Below, one piece after another: positions 1 to 8,387 of a stretch of DNA of 64,000 nt; within the stretch, counting starts at the first letter, position 1, and each line of letters starts with the position of its first letter. The stretch covers positions 676,130 to 740,129 of the forward strand of contig NZ_ML660182.1 in NCBI RefSeq assembly GCF_007004735.1, in the 5' to 3' direction. The position numbers and the translations under genes were made by a program. The notes beneath the pieces are model-generated. The model did not search any database, was not told where the DNA came from, and saw only the letters and a program-made list of their open reading frames with translations. This DNA is from Salinigranum halophilum. GTDB taxonomy: Archaea; Halobacteriota; Halobacteria; Halobacteriales; Haloferacaceae.

Positions 1-336
1 GTCGAGCGATACGACGGCCCCTTCGACGTCGTGCTCTTAGACCACGAGGCCGCGCGGTACGCTCCGGCGCTCGCTCGCGTCCGCTCGAAGCTCCGGCCCG
101 GCGGGGTCGTCGTCGCGGACAACGTCGCCTCGGGCCCCGTCGACACCGAGGCGCTCGTCGCGATGTTGGGCGCGGAGTCCGACCCCGAGACACACCGCCG
201 GGAGGCGTCGTGGGACGTCGACACGACGACCGAGGGGGCCGCGGCGTACCTCGGCCTCGTCCGGGCCGACCCCGGCTTCGAGACGACGCTACTCCCGGTC
301 GAAGAAGGGCTCGCCGTGAGCGTCCGCGTCGAGTGA
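1..336 (+). CDS. O-methyltransferase, C-terminal part (5' end outside window)
   Basis: The open frame enters from the left edge and ends at a TGA at 334-336, leaving 111 visible residues. VVLLDHE near the left edge and LRPGGVVVADNV about 25 residues later are strands 4 and 5 of a class I AdoMet-dependent methyltransferase of the caffeoyl-CoA/catechol O-methyltransferase type (Methyltransf_3), in which the Asp pair coordinates a metal. The AdoMet-binding GxGxG region must lie upstream of the window. The substrate cannot be told. The tail ending in VSVRVE is the usual final strand. It is followed after 59 bp by a small membrane protein on the same strand. Confidence 0.75.
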   Translation, partial: VERYDGPFDVVLLDHEAARYAPALARVRSKLRPGGVVVADNVASGPVDTEALVAMLGAESDPETHRREASWDVDTTTEGAAAYLGLVRADPGFETTLLPVEEGLAVSVRVE

Positions 337-395
337 GCGGAGTTGGCGTGCGCCAGCCCAACAGTCTATGTTCCGTCGCTGTCGACAGATACCCG

Positions 396-779
396 ATGTC
401 TGGGTCATCCGCCACCGCACGCACCCGACCGCTGTTGAGCCTCCCGTCGAACCCCGTCGTGTACGTCGCCGTCGTCGGCGCGCTCGTCTCCGCCGGAATC
501 CACCTGCTCCTCGCGCCGCGGGTGATGGGCTTCAGCCAGACGATGGGGATACTCTTCTACCTCAACGGGCTCGGGTTCGTCGGTGGGGTGGCCCTCCTCC
601 TGAGCCGGTACTGGCGGCGCGAACTCTACCTCGTCGCCGCCGGCTACGCGCTCGTGACCGTCGTCGCCTTCTTCGTGATGAGCGGCCGGGTCAACGCGCT
701 GTCCGTCGCCTCGAAGGTCGCCGAAGTCGTCGTCGCCGTCGTCGCGGTCTCCCTCTACACCGCCGACGGCGGCTCCTGA
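396..779 (+). CDS. small haloarchaeal membrane protein, four predicted TM segments
   Basis: 127 residues. The ATG at 396 (MSGSSATARTR) was chosen because the translation upstream in the same frame is Arg-rich shadow sequence. About 24 N-terminal residues are followed by four hydrophobic segments (roughly 25-45, 52-70, 78-95 and 103-120) with short charged turns such as SRYWRREL. No catalytic motif is visible. The GIHLLLAPRVMGFSQTMG stretch resembles a haloarchaeal protein of unknown function, but I cannot name the family. It lies between a methyltransferase and a creatininase-family gene, all on the plus strand, without overlap. Confidence 0.7.
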   Translation: MSGSSATARTRPLLSLPSNPVVYVAVVGALVSAGIHLLLAPRVMGFSQTMGILFYLNGLGFVGGVALLLSRYWRRELYLVAAGYALVTVVAFFVMSGRVNALSVASKVAEVVVAVVAVSLYTADGGS

Positions 780-848
780 GCGTCTCGCTGGCGGCGACCT
801 GAGACCACCGCGCTCCCCCGCGGAGCCGACCCGGCCTCGCTCGGGCCA

Positions 849-860
849 ACTTATACTTAC
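849..860 (+). promoter_or_regulatory. TATA-like box of the creatininase-family gene
   Basis: The sequence ACTTATACTTAC is centred about 28 nt before the ATG at 882, the spacing expected for an archaeal TATA box of a leaderless or nearly leaderless mRNA. No Shine-Dalgarno sequence precedes the ATG. Confidence 0.55.
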
Positions 861-881
861 CCGACGGCAGATATCTACTCG

Positions 882-1655
882 ATGTATCTCGCAGACGAGG
901 CGTGGCCCGACCTCGAGACGTACTTCGACGAGGAGTCTCTGGCCCTCGTCCCGCTCGGCTCGACAGAACAGCACGGCCCCCACCTCCCCGAGGGAACCGA
1001 CCACCTCATCGCCGAGGCGTTCGCCCGCGAGGCCGCCGAGCGCACCGGCTACCTCTGTACGCCGACCATCACCGTCGGTGTCAGCCCTCACCACCGGCAG
1101 TTCGACGGCACCATGTGGGCCGACGCGCCCGTGTTCAGAGACTACGTCGAGTCCATCAGTCGGAACCTGACGTACCACGGAATCGACCGAATCGTCTACG
1201 TCAACGCCCACGGCGGCAACATCGAACACCTCCGAGAGGTTGGCCGTCGCCTTCGCGACTCGCGGACGGCGTACGCGATCGAGTGGATGTGGAACGACTC
1301 AATCCCGGACCTCGTCGAGGAGGTCTTCGCCCAGCCCGGTCCCCACGGCGGCCCGAAGGAGACGTCGCTCATCCAGCACCTCCACCCACACCTCGTCCAC
1401 GACGACCGCCTCGAGGCGGCGCGAGACGGCGGCCTCGTCGACTGGGAGAACCACCCGGGTGCGGTGCAGAACGGCGCACGGACCTTCTACGACGCCATCG
1501 ACAACACCGACAACGGCGTGTTGGGCGACCAGACCGACGCCTCCGCCGAGAAGGGCGAACGGCTGTTCGAGGCCGCCACGGACCAGCTCGTCCAGCTCTG
1601 TGAGTGGCTCGCAACGCGGGAGTTCGCGGCGCTCATGCCGAAAGACCACGTCTGA
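882..1655 (+). CDS. creatininase-family amidohydrolase (ArfB-like candidate)
   Basis: 257 residues, normal for the family. The metal-binding signature GSTEQHGPHLPEGTD gives candidate ligands Glu29, His31 and Asp40; VNAHGGN (about 107-113) and GGPKETS (about 157-163) supply the remaining His and Glu ligands. Creatininase-fold enzymes hydrolyse C-N bonds with a dinuclear metal centre. In archaea one branch (ArfB) deformylates the formamidopyrimidine intermediate of riboflavin and F420 synthesis, which is a plausible role in a haloarchaeon, but sequence alone does not separate ArfB from other members. The protein is soluble and has no signal peptide. The gene stands alone, with its own TATA-like box. 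Confidence 0.85.
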   Translation: MYLADEAWPDLETYFDEESLALVPLGSTEQHGPHLPEGTDHLIAEAFAREAAERTGYLCTPTITVGVSPHHRQFDGTMWADAPVFRDYVESISRNLTYHGIDRIVYVNAHGGNIEHLREVGRRLRDSRTAYAIEWMWNDSIPDLVEEVFAQPGPHGGPKETSLIQHLHPHLVHDDRLEAARDGGLVDWENHPGAVQNGARTFYDAIDNTDNGVLGDQTDASAEKGERLFEAATDQLVQLCEWLATREFAALMPKDHV

Positions 1656-1739
1656 ACACTCGTCGTCGCGTGTGTGGGCGACAGACACAGACTCCGGTCG
1701 TTCGCCACGCTTTTGCCGGCCCACACCTTCTCGCCAGGT

Positions 1740-2138
1740 ATGTTTGGAGGCGGCGGCATGAACCCGCGGAAGATGCAGCAGATGATGAAGCAGATGGGTA
1801 TCGACGTCACCGATATCGACGCCGAGGAGGTCATCATCCGGACCGAAGACGAAGAGCTCGTCTTCTCGGACGCACAGGTCACCCGGATGGACGCCCAGGG
1901 CACCCAGACCTACCAGGTCGTCGGCGAGCCCGAGACGCGCGAGCGCGGGGCGAGCGAGGAGAGCGCGTCCGAAGATACCGACGCCGACACCGACACGGAC
2001 GCGGACGCGAGCGCAGGCATCCCCGACTCGGACGTCGAAATCGTCGCCCAGCGTGCCGGCGTCTCGGCCGACGAGGCCCGCGAGGCGCTCGCCGACGAAG
2101 ACGGCGACCTCGCCGCGGCCATCGCGCGGTTCGAGTGA
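1740..2138 (+). CDS. nac: nascent polypeptide-associated complex (NAC) protein
   Basis: 132 residues. The N-terminal Met-Gly-rich segment [20 protein letters not shown] is followed by the NAC domain ([20 protein letters not shown], about 22-41), an acidic linker of Asp/Thr repeats (about 74-92), and a C-terminal UBA domain (about 97-132, [19 protein letters not shown]). Archaeal NAC is a homodimer that binds ribosomes near the exit tunnel and shields nascent chains. The ATG at 1740 matches the usual archaeal start. The gene ends 9 bp before the trmI start codon, so the two are probably cotranscribed, a pairing that fits a translation-related operon. Confidence 0.95.
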   Translation: MFGGGGMNPRKMQQMMKQMGIDVTDIDAEEVIIRTEDEELVFSDAQVTRMDAQGTQTYQVVGEPETRERGASEESASEDTDADTDTDADASAGIPDSDVEIVAQRAGVSADEAREALADEDGDLAAAIARFE

Positions 2139-2147
2139 GCTGACGAC

Positions 2148-2870
2148 GTGAGACTGCTCTTCGTCCACGACGACCGCGAGTACCTCCTCGCACCCGGCGC
2201 GGAGTTCGGCACCGACCTCGGAGTCATCGAGGTGCCCGAGGACGTCGCACCCGGCGACACCGTCGAGACCCATCTCGGCACCGAGTTCGTCGCCCGCGAA
2301 CCGCGGGGTCCCGACCTCTTCGACCACTTCGAGCGCACGGGCGCGCCGATGATGCCCCGCGACATCGGGCTCGTCATGGGGCACACGGGTGTCTCCCGCG
2401 GCGACCGCGTCCTCGACGCCGGGACCGGCACGGGCGTGCTCGCCGCGTATCTCGGTCGCACCGGTGCCGACGTGGTGAGCTACGAGCGCGACCCAGACTT
2501 CGCCGACGTCGCGCGGGAGAACATGGCGCTCGCGGGTGTCGCGGAGAACGTCGAGGTCCGGACGGGCGACCTCACCGACGACCTCGACACCTTCGAGCGC
2601 GAGTTCGACCTCCTCACGCTCGACACCGAGGACGCGCCGACGGCGGTCGGACGCGCTCCCGACCTCCTCGTCTCGGGCGGCTTCGTCGCCGTCTACTCAC
2701 CCTTCGTCGAGGGGACCCGTGACGCACACCTGGCCGCACGCGAGGCCGGCCTGAGCGAGGTCGAGACGTTCGAGACCATCCAGCGTCGGATGGACTTCGG
2801 CGAGCGTGGCTCTCGTCCCTCGACGGCGGGTGTCGGACACACGGGCTACCTGCTGTTCGGGCGGAACTGA
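2148..2870 (+). CDS. trmI: tRNA (adenine-N1)-methyltransferase TrmI, GTG start
   Basis: 240 residues starting at GTG 2148, 9 bp after nac. An N-terminal beta domain (about 1-60) is followed by RTGAPMMPRDIGLVMGHTGV, the archaeal/bacterial TrmI signature, and the AdoMet motif VLDAGTGTGVLAAYLG (about 86-101). The acidic strand VVSYERDPDFADVA binds the ribose, and LLTLDTEDA (about 156-164) stands at the catalytic-loop position. The family N1-methylates adenine 57/58 of tRNA. The C-terminal VGHTGYLLFGRN is the conserved tail. No oddity is visible. The 137 bp after it hold no gene. Confidence 0.93.
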   Translation: MRLLFVHDDREYLLAPGAEFGTDLGVIEVPEDVAPGDTVETHLGTEFVAREPRGPDLFDHFERTGAPMMPRDIGLVMGHTGVSRGDRVLDAGTGTGVLAAYLGRTGADVVSYERDPDFADVARENMALAGVAENVEVRTGDLTDDLDTFEREFDLLTLDTEDAPTAVGRAPDLLVSGGFVAVYSPFVEGTRDAHLAAREAGLSEVETFETIQRRMDFGERGSRPSTAGVGHTGYLLFGRN

Positions 2871-3007
2871 CCTGGACGGAGGAGCGACCGGGCCCAACGG
2901 CCGTCGACGATTCGCCCCCCACGTCGCCGACATCCTCGCGTCCGCGAGACGGTCCGACGGTCGTTCGCGGCGGACTCACCTCTGCACGGCCGAAGGAGAG
3001 CCACTGC

Positions 3008-3967
3008 TCAGGCGACCTCGGAATCGTCACGTCTCGTCACGTCGACGACCGAGAGGTCGCCGTCTACCGTCAGCGTCAGCTCCTCCCCGTCGAGCGCGAA
3101 CACGAACCGGAGTTCGACCGGGTCGGTCGAGCGGACCTCTGCGCTGTAGTCCCAGCTCCACTCGACGATATCGGCGGTCGGGTCGAGCCCGTGGTCCTTC
3201 ACGAAGGCCAACAGCTCCGGCGTGTACAACAGCGCCGTCACGGCGTCGAACACTCGTCCGTCCGTGCAGTTCGCGCAGCGAAACTCGACGCACACGGCGG
3301 GATGGCGACCGCACCGGTCACAGCGCTCCTCGACAGCGTCGTGGGCCTCACAGACGCGGACGAAACGTTCCACGGCAGCCGAACAGGTCGGACAGACGCC
3401 GCTCGCGACTGCCAGCGCGTCCAGGTGGGTCCACGTTGCCGCCGCTCGAAGGATGTCCATCGCCGTCCGTCCCTGCACGCCCGCCGGCGGCAGCGGCAGT
3501 ACCGCGACGGTCCCGTGGTCGACGTCGCGCTCCGGACGTCGCACGGTCGCCGTCTCGTCGGTTCCGCGACACGCCGGGCACGACACCCGAACCGCGCCGT
3601 GGTAGTAACGCACCTCGAGTGGAACTTCACAGCGAGCGCACGCGAGGTCGACCTCGGCCGGGTCGACCGTCGGACCGCCGGTCAGGGTCCCCGAGCGAAT
3701 CGCCCGGACGACCCAGTCGCCCGGCTGACAGAGCGTGTAGCCGGCGTCGACCTTGTCGACGAAGTGCCCGACCAGTTTGTCGAGGTGATAGTTGAACTTG
3801 CCCCCGTGGCGGACGCCGACGCGGTCCCGGAGCTCCGAGAACGAGAGGGGACGACCCGCATCGCTGAGTGCCCGGAGGATCTGAATCCGCGTCTCGTTAC
3901 TCAGGGCACCGAACGCCTCGGCCGGCGACACGGTCGAAGCGTCTCTTCGCCCATCGCTCGGCCCCAT
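3008..3967 (-). CDS. winged-helix (ArsR-like) regulator with several zinc-knuckle pairs
   Basis: 319 residues from the ATG at 3967. The open frame extends further upstream, but that part is Arg-rich and crosses the TATA box. Residues 12-90 form a wHTH (FGALSNETRIQILRAL, typical of ArsR-type proteins). The rest carries many CxxC pairs: CARC (about 107), CPAC (about 126), CPTC, CDRC and CANC, suggesting two or three zinc ribbons. It resembles haloarchaeal ArsR-N proteins with a C-terminal domain of unknown role; the signal sensed is unknown. It is divergent from the unknown gene at 4183 and convergent with trmI. Confidence 0.85.
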   Translation of the reverse strand: MGPSDGRRDASTVSPAEAFGALSNETRIQILRALSDAGRPLSFSELRDRVGVRHGGKFNYHLDKLVGHFVDKVDAGYTLCQPGDWVVRAIRSGTLTGGPTVDPAEVDLACARCEVPLEVRYYHGAVRVSCPACRGTDETATVRRPERDVDHGTVAVLPLPPAGVQGRTAMDILRAAATWTHLDALAVASGVCPTCSAAVERFVRVCEAHDAVEERCDRCGRHPAVCVEFRCANCTDGRVFDAVTALLYTPELLAFVKDHGLDPTADIVEWSWDYSAEVRSTDPVELRFVFALDGEELTLTVDGDLSVVDVTRRDDSEVA

Positions 3968-3988
3968 CGTGAAAAGATTGGATATATG

Positions 3989-4001
3989 ACAAATTAAATC
4001 C
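3989..4001 (-). promoter_or_regulatory. TATA box for the zinc-knuckle regulator
   Basis: Read on the minus strand, the A/T-rich stretch GATTTAATTT lies 24-33 nt before the ATG at 3967, the right place for a leaderless transcript. A second A/T run (CATATATC, 3981-3988) is closer and is more likely part of the initiation region. Confidence 0.6.
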
Positions 4002-4182
4002 AGCGGTCGACCCGACGGCCGACGCCGGCCACACCGAGCGCACTGACACAGCAAGAGGGGGTCGGACGACGCTCTACACAAGTATTGTTCAGCATACATT
4101 TTAGGATGCGGAGCACCACTAGACTGCTGGTCCGCCCCGTCGACGAGCGTCGACCGGTCGGACCGCACGGGGGACACAGAGC

Positions 4183-4572
4183 ATGACCGATACACCCGAG
4201 CAGCTCGGGATTTGGCGGCGACGCGCTCTCGGTCGCGGCGACCTCGCCTCAGGGGCGGCCCGACTGGGTGAGCGGGCACTGGGGAGTGCAAACGAGCGCG
4301 TCGAGCAGGCGTATCAACGCACGGGTGACCCGGACGTCAAAGGTGCGACCTGGACGCTCACGAGTCGGGTCACACGACGGAACATCACCTGCAACGTGAG
4401 TATCAGAGCCGACGCGTTCGTCGCCGAGCAGGTGGACGGGACGGTCTCGACGACACTGTATCTCACCGCCCGGTCGTTCGAGGTCGGCGACCACGTGTTC
4501 GTCGAGTCGGACCCGCTCACGGGCTGTCCGACGAGCTACGAGGCGGTTCGTGTGCGTTCGGTCCCGGAGTGA
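4183..4572 (+). CDS. hypothetical protein
   Basis: 129 residues starting at the ATG in GAGCATGACC, with no family I recognise. The first half is charged and helical (ERALGSANERVEQAYQRTG). The second half looks like alternating beta strands (WTLTSRVTRRNITCNVSIRA, then TTLYLTARSFEVGDHVFVES) with two cysteines. Amino-acid use is ordinary for this genome, unlike the Arg/Pro-rich antisense translation. An A/T-rich patch around 4090-4104 could be its promoter. It sits between a divergent regulator and a convergent phosphatase. A real gene is likely but not certain. Confidence 0.5.
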   Translation: MTDTPEQLGIWRRRALGRGDLASGAARLGERALGSANERVEQAYQRTGDPDVKGATWTLTSRVTRRNITCNVSIRADAFVAEQVDGTVSTTLYLTARSFEVGDHVFVESDPLTGCPTSYEAVRVRSVPE

Positions 4573-4644
4573 CCGCGTCTGGGGGGACCACTCACCCGGG
4601 ACCGGGTCTCTCGGGGCGTCAGGCACACGAGACCGGACGGGCGA

Positions 4645-6405
4645 CTACCGGACGTACTCGTCGGTCACGTCCCGGAGTTCGACCCGACCGTCCGGCACGC
4701 GGTAGGCGACGACGACCTCCTTCTCGGCCGCGGGGCCGTTCACGGTCTTGTCCACCGCGTAGCCGACGTAGGTACAGTCCTCACGGGTGAACTCCACGAC
4801 CGAGTAGCCCCAGTTGTGGCTGTCGAAGAACTCGATGTGGGGGTTCATCAGCGGAATCAGCCACGAGAGCAGCGGCTCGGTGAGACGTTTGCGCCACCCC
4901 CGGGTGAGGTGTAACGCCTCGGCGACGTTCAGCGAGGTGATGGCGGGCGTCATGAACTCGACGCCCATCCGCTCGCCCTGGGCGACGCCCTCACCGCCGG
5001 TGACTCGTCCGGGGTAGGACGTCTGCTGGTAGGCCGCGATGTAACAGTGCATGTCGCCGGTCAGCGTGACGAAGTTGTCGACGTCGGCGTCGGCGAGTCG
5101 CTCCGTGATGCGCATCCGTTCTCTCGTGTAGCCGTCCCAGCCGCCCTGTACGGGGTACAGCGACAGCGGGCCGGAGCCGAGTCGGAACGGGACCGTCAGC
5201 ACCTCGTCGGCCCAGACGGTCCACCTCGACCCCGACTCGGTGAGCGTCTCCACGAGCCACTCGCGCTGGTCGGTTCCGAGCATCGTCCGCCCTGGGGGTT
5301 CGTACTGGGGGCCGACGTTGTCCGCCGTGGGAATCGCTTCGCGCGGTGGGTCACGAAAGAGTCGCTCGTCGGTCATCGCGAGCGTCACGAGGTCACCGAA
5401 CTCGAAGTCGCGCCAGAGGCGGAAGCGCTCCTGCAACGAGTCGCCGCCGGGGTCGTACTCGACGCGGGCGGGCATGAACTCCCACCAGGCGTGCATCGCG
5501 TCGGCGATCAGTTCGGTCATGAATCGCGGGTCGTCCCCTCGCGGATGGTCGCCGGCGGGCGCGTCCGTCTCGCGGTTCCAGTAGACGTCGTTGACCATCT
5601 CGTGGTCGTCCCAGCCGGCGATGAGCGTGTGTGCCTCCATCGCCTCCTGAAGGAAGCGGTCGCTCCGGTACAGTCGATACAGATAGCGGTAATCGTCGAG
5701 GTTCCAGACACGACCGTTCCCGCTCGGGAGCGACTTCTCCCGACCGGGGTAGTCGTACGACCCCAGCCCCTTGAAGTCACCCGCGCCGGACTCGTAGACG
5801 AAGTCGCCGACGTGGACGAGGAAGTCGACGTCCTCCTCGGCGACGTGATGATAGGCGGGGTAGTAGCCGTTGAGGTAGTTCTGACACGCCAACAGGCCGA
5901 GACGGAGCGACTCCGGGGACGAGTCGGGAGCCGGGAGCGTCCGACATCGGCCGGTGTTCGAGCGGGTTCCACGGTAGACGAACCGGTACCGGTACTCGCT
6001 GTCGGAAGCGAGTCGTCCGTCGAGGTCAACCTTGACCGTGTAGTCGTGTGCGCGGATACGTGCCGTGTCCGTCACGACGCCCTCGTAGCAGACGTCCTCG
6101 AAGGCCTCGTCGTGGGCGACCTGCACCCCCAGTGGCTCCGTGGGGTCGAACGCCCCGGGGTCGATGCGGGTCCAGAGGATGACACCCTCGGGCGTCGGAC
6201 CGCCACTCGCGACGGACTGGGGGAAGACGGCGTCGGCAGTCGACTCCGCCGCCCCGAGGGCGAAGTCGAACCCGGCTTCGGCCGGGGACTCCGGGTCGGT
6301 CGCCACCGCCAGGTCGTGTGAGTCGAGCGCGGAGAGGAGTTCGGCGTGGTCGTCGGGGCCGCGCGCGGGTTCGTCCAGCCCGTCGAGGCCAGCGTCGTCT
6401 GCCAT
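4645..6405 (-). CDS. phoD: PhoD-type alkaline phosphatase/phosphodiesterase without a visible export signal
   Basis: 586 residues. The N-terminal PhoD_N beta domain contains FPQSVASGGPTPEGVILWTR (about 60-80). The metallophosphatase domain carries VHVGDFVYE (about 195), GWDDHEMVNDVYW (about 272) and TLTGDMHCY (about 446), the Fe/Ca-binding motifs of the PhoD family, which hydrolyses phosphate mono- and diesters. The first 55 residues are acidic and have neither a twin-arginine motif nor a hydrophobic stretch, so the protein appears cytoplasmic, unlike the Tat-exported bacterial PhoD. It is convergent with the hypothetical gene before it. Confidence 0.92.
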   Translation of the reverse strand: MADDAGLDGLDEPARGPDDHAELLSALDSHDLAVATDPESPAEAGFDFALGAAESTADAVFPQSVASGGPTPEGVILWTRIDPGAFDPTEPLGVQVAHDEAFEDVCYEGVVTDTARIRAHDYTVKVDLDGRLASDSEYRYRFVYRGTRSNTGRCRTLPAPDSSPESLRLGLLACQNYLNGYYPAYHHVAEEDVDFLVHVGDFVYESGAGDFKGLGSYDYPGREKSLPSGNGRVWNLDDYRYLYRLYRSDRFLQEAMEAHTLIAGWDDHEMVNDVYWNRETDAPAGDHPRGDDPRFMTELIADAMHAWWEFMPARVEYDPGGDSLQERFRLWRDFEFGDLVTLAMTDERLFRDPPREAIPTADNVGPQYEPPGRTMLGTDQREWLVETLTESGSRWTVWADEVLTVPFRLGSGPLSLYPVQGGWDGYTRERMRITERLADADVDNFVTLTGDMHCYIAAYQQTSYPGRVTGGEGVAQGERMGVEFMTPAITSLNVAEALHLTRGWRKRLTEPLLSWLIPLMNPHIEFFDSHNWGYSVVEFTREDCTYVGYAVDKTVNGPAAEKEVVVAYRVPDGRVELRDVTDEYVR

Positions 6406-6533
6406 CGACCCCCGTTTGCGTGGGTGTGACTTGCCGGTTACGGCTTCGGTGGGGTCCGAGGGTCGGGTGGAACTGTGGCCCGGTCGAAGCTTCGGTCGGA
6501 CGGCCGACCGCTACTGACTCACGAACAGTCCGC

Positions 6534-7088
6534 TCAGCGGATTCCCCGGACGATAGAGAACAGTTCGTCGCGGAACCGACCGGGTTCGAGGTGGTCACTT
6601 CCATCACCGTCGAGGACCCGTGTGGGGTACGCGCCGCCGGCGACCAGGTAGTCGCCGCTCTCGTGGGGCCAGGCGGCGACCCAGCCGTCGACGGCGAGGC
6701 TCGTTCGGTCCACCGCACACGAGGCATCGTAGCCCACGAGCGTCGCGTCGCTGTCGTCGACCCGAAACCGCCGCGTCTCGCGCTCTTCGACGCCCTCCAT
6801 CCCGCGCTCTCGCAGGCGGTCGGCGAAACCGGCCTTCGCCCGCGACGTGACCAGTTTGGTCAGCGGCTTCGACGGTTTCGTCGCGGGCTGGAGGCGGAGA
6901 CGGCTGGCGAAGACGAACCGGCGGAACGCCTCGTCACCCCGCTCGCGGAGCTGTTCGTCCTCGTACACGACCGTCGTGGCGGTGACGGTCACCTTGCTCA
7001 CGGAGAAGACGCGCTCGGTGGTGGTCTCCGTCGCGACCCACCCGTCCGGAACGTCGACGTGGGGGGCCGGTGGGTCGTCGTTGCTCAT
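6534..7088 (-). CDS. haloarchaeal protein of unknown function, paralogue of the next gene upstream
   Basis: 184 residues from the ATG at 7088, which overlaps the stop of the upstream gene by 4 bp (ATGA), so the two are translationally coupled. It aligns along its length with that neighbour: both have TVVYED/TLVYED, an FxFA motif in the same place, a region like RLRERGMEGVEERET, then a beta-rich half with a conserved Trp, and both end in FRDEL..(V)RG.R. No known domain or catalytic motif is recognisable, and there is no signal peptide or TM segment. The pair arose by tandem duplication. Confidence 0.75.
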   Translation of the reverse strand: MSNDDPPAPHVDVPDGWVATETTTERVFSVSKVTVTATTVVYEDEQLRERGDEAFRRFVFASRLRLQPATKPSKPLTKLVTSRAKAGFADRLRERGMEGVEERETRRFRVDDSDATLVGYDASCAVDRTSLAVDGWVAAWPHESGDYLVAGGAYPTRVLDGDGSDHLEPGRFRDELFSIVRGIR

Positions 7089-7681
7089 CTCGTCCCCCGG
7101 ACGAGGTCGACGAGTTCGTCTCTGAAGCCGTTGGGGTCGGTCTCGGGCGCACCATCGAGGGTCGCCGCGAGCGACTGCTCCGGGTAACAGCCACCCGCCA
7201 GCCGGAAATCGCCGTCGTGGGTCCAGACGCCGAGGAGCCCCGCGACGGGGACGTCGACCGACGCCTCGTCGGTGCGCAGGCGGTACCGTCCGCGGTAGCG
7301 CGTCAGGGAGACCCGGTCGCCCGTCTCGGTCCGGGTGCGTTCGGTCCGTCCCCGGTCGATGGCCTCGATTCCCCGGTCGCGGAGGTCGTCGACGAAGGCG
7401 TCGCGCGCCTCCGACCGGACCGAGCCGTACACCGACGCGGTTCCCGTCAGCGGCGGCAGCGGCGGCTCGAACTCGAGCGCCGTCGCGAAGAAGAAACGCC
7501 ACGTGTGGTCGACTCCCGTACAGTCCCGAACCCGGGCGCGCAGAGCCGCGTCCTCGTAGACGAGCGTGTGCGCGAGCACCCGCATCGTCGGAAGCTCGAA
7601 TCGGACCTCCTCACGTTCGTCGGTTCGCTCCCACTCCCGCTCGTCGAGTGGCGGGACCGACGGAGCGGGGGGTCGGGGCAT
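7085..7681 (-). CDS. haloarchaeal protein of unknown function, paralogue of the downstream gene
   Basis: 198 residues. The N-terminus is Pro-rich (MPRPPAPSVPPLDERE), followed by a mixed alpha/beta fold: VLAHTLVYEDAALRARV (about 34-50), WRFFFATALEFEPPLPPLTG (about 61-80), RDAFVDDLRDRGIEAI, and a C-terminal GFRDELVDLVRGTR. It is the upstream member of a coupled tandem paralogue pair and begins 1 bp after the stop of the transcription factor S gene, so the three form one transcription unit. The function is unknown; the position behind tfs suggests only co-expression. Confidence 0.75.
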   Translation of the reverse strand: MPRPPAPSVPPLDEREWERTDEREEVRFELPTMRVLAHTLVYEDAALRARVRDCTGVDHTWRFFFATALEFEPPLPPLTGTASVYGSVRSEARDAFVDDLRDRGIEAIDRGRTERTRTETGDRVSLTRYRGRYRLRTDEASVDVPVAGLLGVWTHDGDFRLAGGCYPEQSLAATLDGAPETDPNGFRDELVDLVRGTR

Positions 7682-7682
7682 C

Positions 7683-8009
7683 TCAGTGGTCGTCCTCGCG
7701 CCACTTCTGGCCGCACTCGGTGCAGGTGAAAAAGCGCGTCTCGGACTCGTCCGCCGACCGGATCTGCTTCATCTCGTAGCGAGCGCGGTCGTTGTCGCAG
7801 TCGGGGTTGACGCATTTGACCGTCGTCGTCGGGCCGATTTCGGCGTCGTCGACGTCGGACATGTCGACGGCGCTGCTGTGTTCTTGGCCCTGGGTCGTCT
7901 TCATCGTCGTCTCCTTCGCGCGGTCGCGCAGCTTCTCGTGTCCTTCGGGGCAGACCCACTTGTCTCCGTCCGTCTTCATCATCGAACCGCACTCGTCACA
8001 GAACTCCAT
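7683..8009 (-). CDS. tfs: transcription factor S (TFS, TFIIS/RPB9-like)
   Basis: 108 residues, the usual archaeal TFS size. The N-terminal zinc ribbon has CDEC (4-7) and a truncated second half (CPEGHEK, about 19-25). The C-terminal TFIIS ribbon has CVNPDC, then RSADESETRFFTC and CTECGQKW. The DE pair in SADESET is the acidic tip that enters the RNA polymerase channel and stimulates cleavage of backtracked RNA. The ATG at 8009 follows a TATA-like CTTAAG (minus strand, around 8034-8039) at about 27 nt. It is the first gene of a three-gene unit with the paralogue pair at 6534-7681. Confidence 0.95.
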   Translation of the reverse strand: MEFCDECGSMMKTDGDKWVCPEGHEKLRDRAKETTMKTTQGQEHSSAVDMSDVDDAEIGPTTTVKCVNPDCDNDRARYEMKQIRSADESETRFFTCTECGQKWREDDH

Positions 8010-8051
8010 GATAGGGGAATCAATCGGTTGTCACACTTAAGCCCCGCGGAC

Positions 8052-8276
8052 TCAGGGGGCTCGTTCGAGGGCGGCCGTGAGTTCGGCGTGCAGTTCGTCG
8101 GGGTTCGCGAAGGAGTCGCGTTCCGACTCGGAGATGACGACTCCGAGGTTCGTCTCTCCCGCGTCGGTCTCGACGGTCACGTCCGAGAACGCCGCCGCGG
8201 CGTCGGCCCGCATCACCGGGTAACGAAGCCGCTCGCATCGTGCCTCGACGTCGACGTTCTCGGAAAAGTCGCTCAT
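8052..8276 (-). CDS. DUF5789-like small protein
   Basis: 74 residues with the pattern YPxxRxxAAxxF followed by AGETNLGVVI and FANPDELHAEL, which it shares with the gene at 8388-8651. These are small, acidic, soluble haloarchaeal proteins of unknown function. The two genes lie head to tail on the minus strand, 111 bp apart. No DNA-binding or catalytic motif can be seen. Confidence 0.75.
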   Translation of the reverse strand: MSDFSENVDVEARCERLRYPVMRADAAAAFSDVTVETDAGETNLGVVISESERDSFANPDELHAELTAALERAP

Positions 8277-8387
8277 ACCGGGCAGAGCGCCGCCAGCGAC
8301 TTGGCTGTATGGGCGCTTGACGGTCCGCTCGGGCAGGCTGTCTGGGGCTCGTGGGGGACGACACCACCGCCGAGAGCGGTGACAGCG

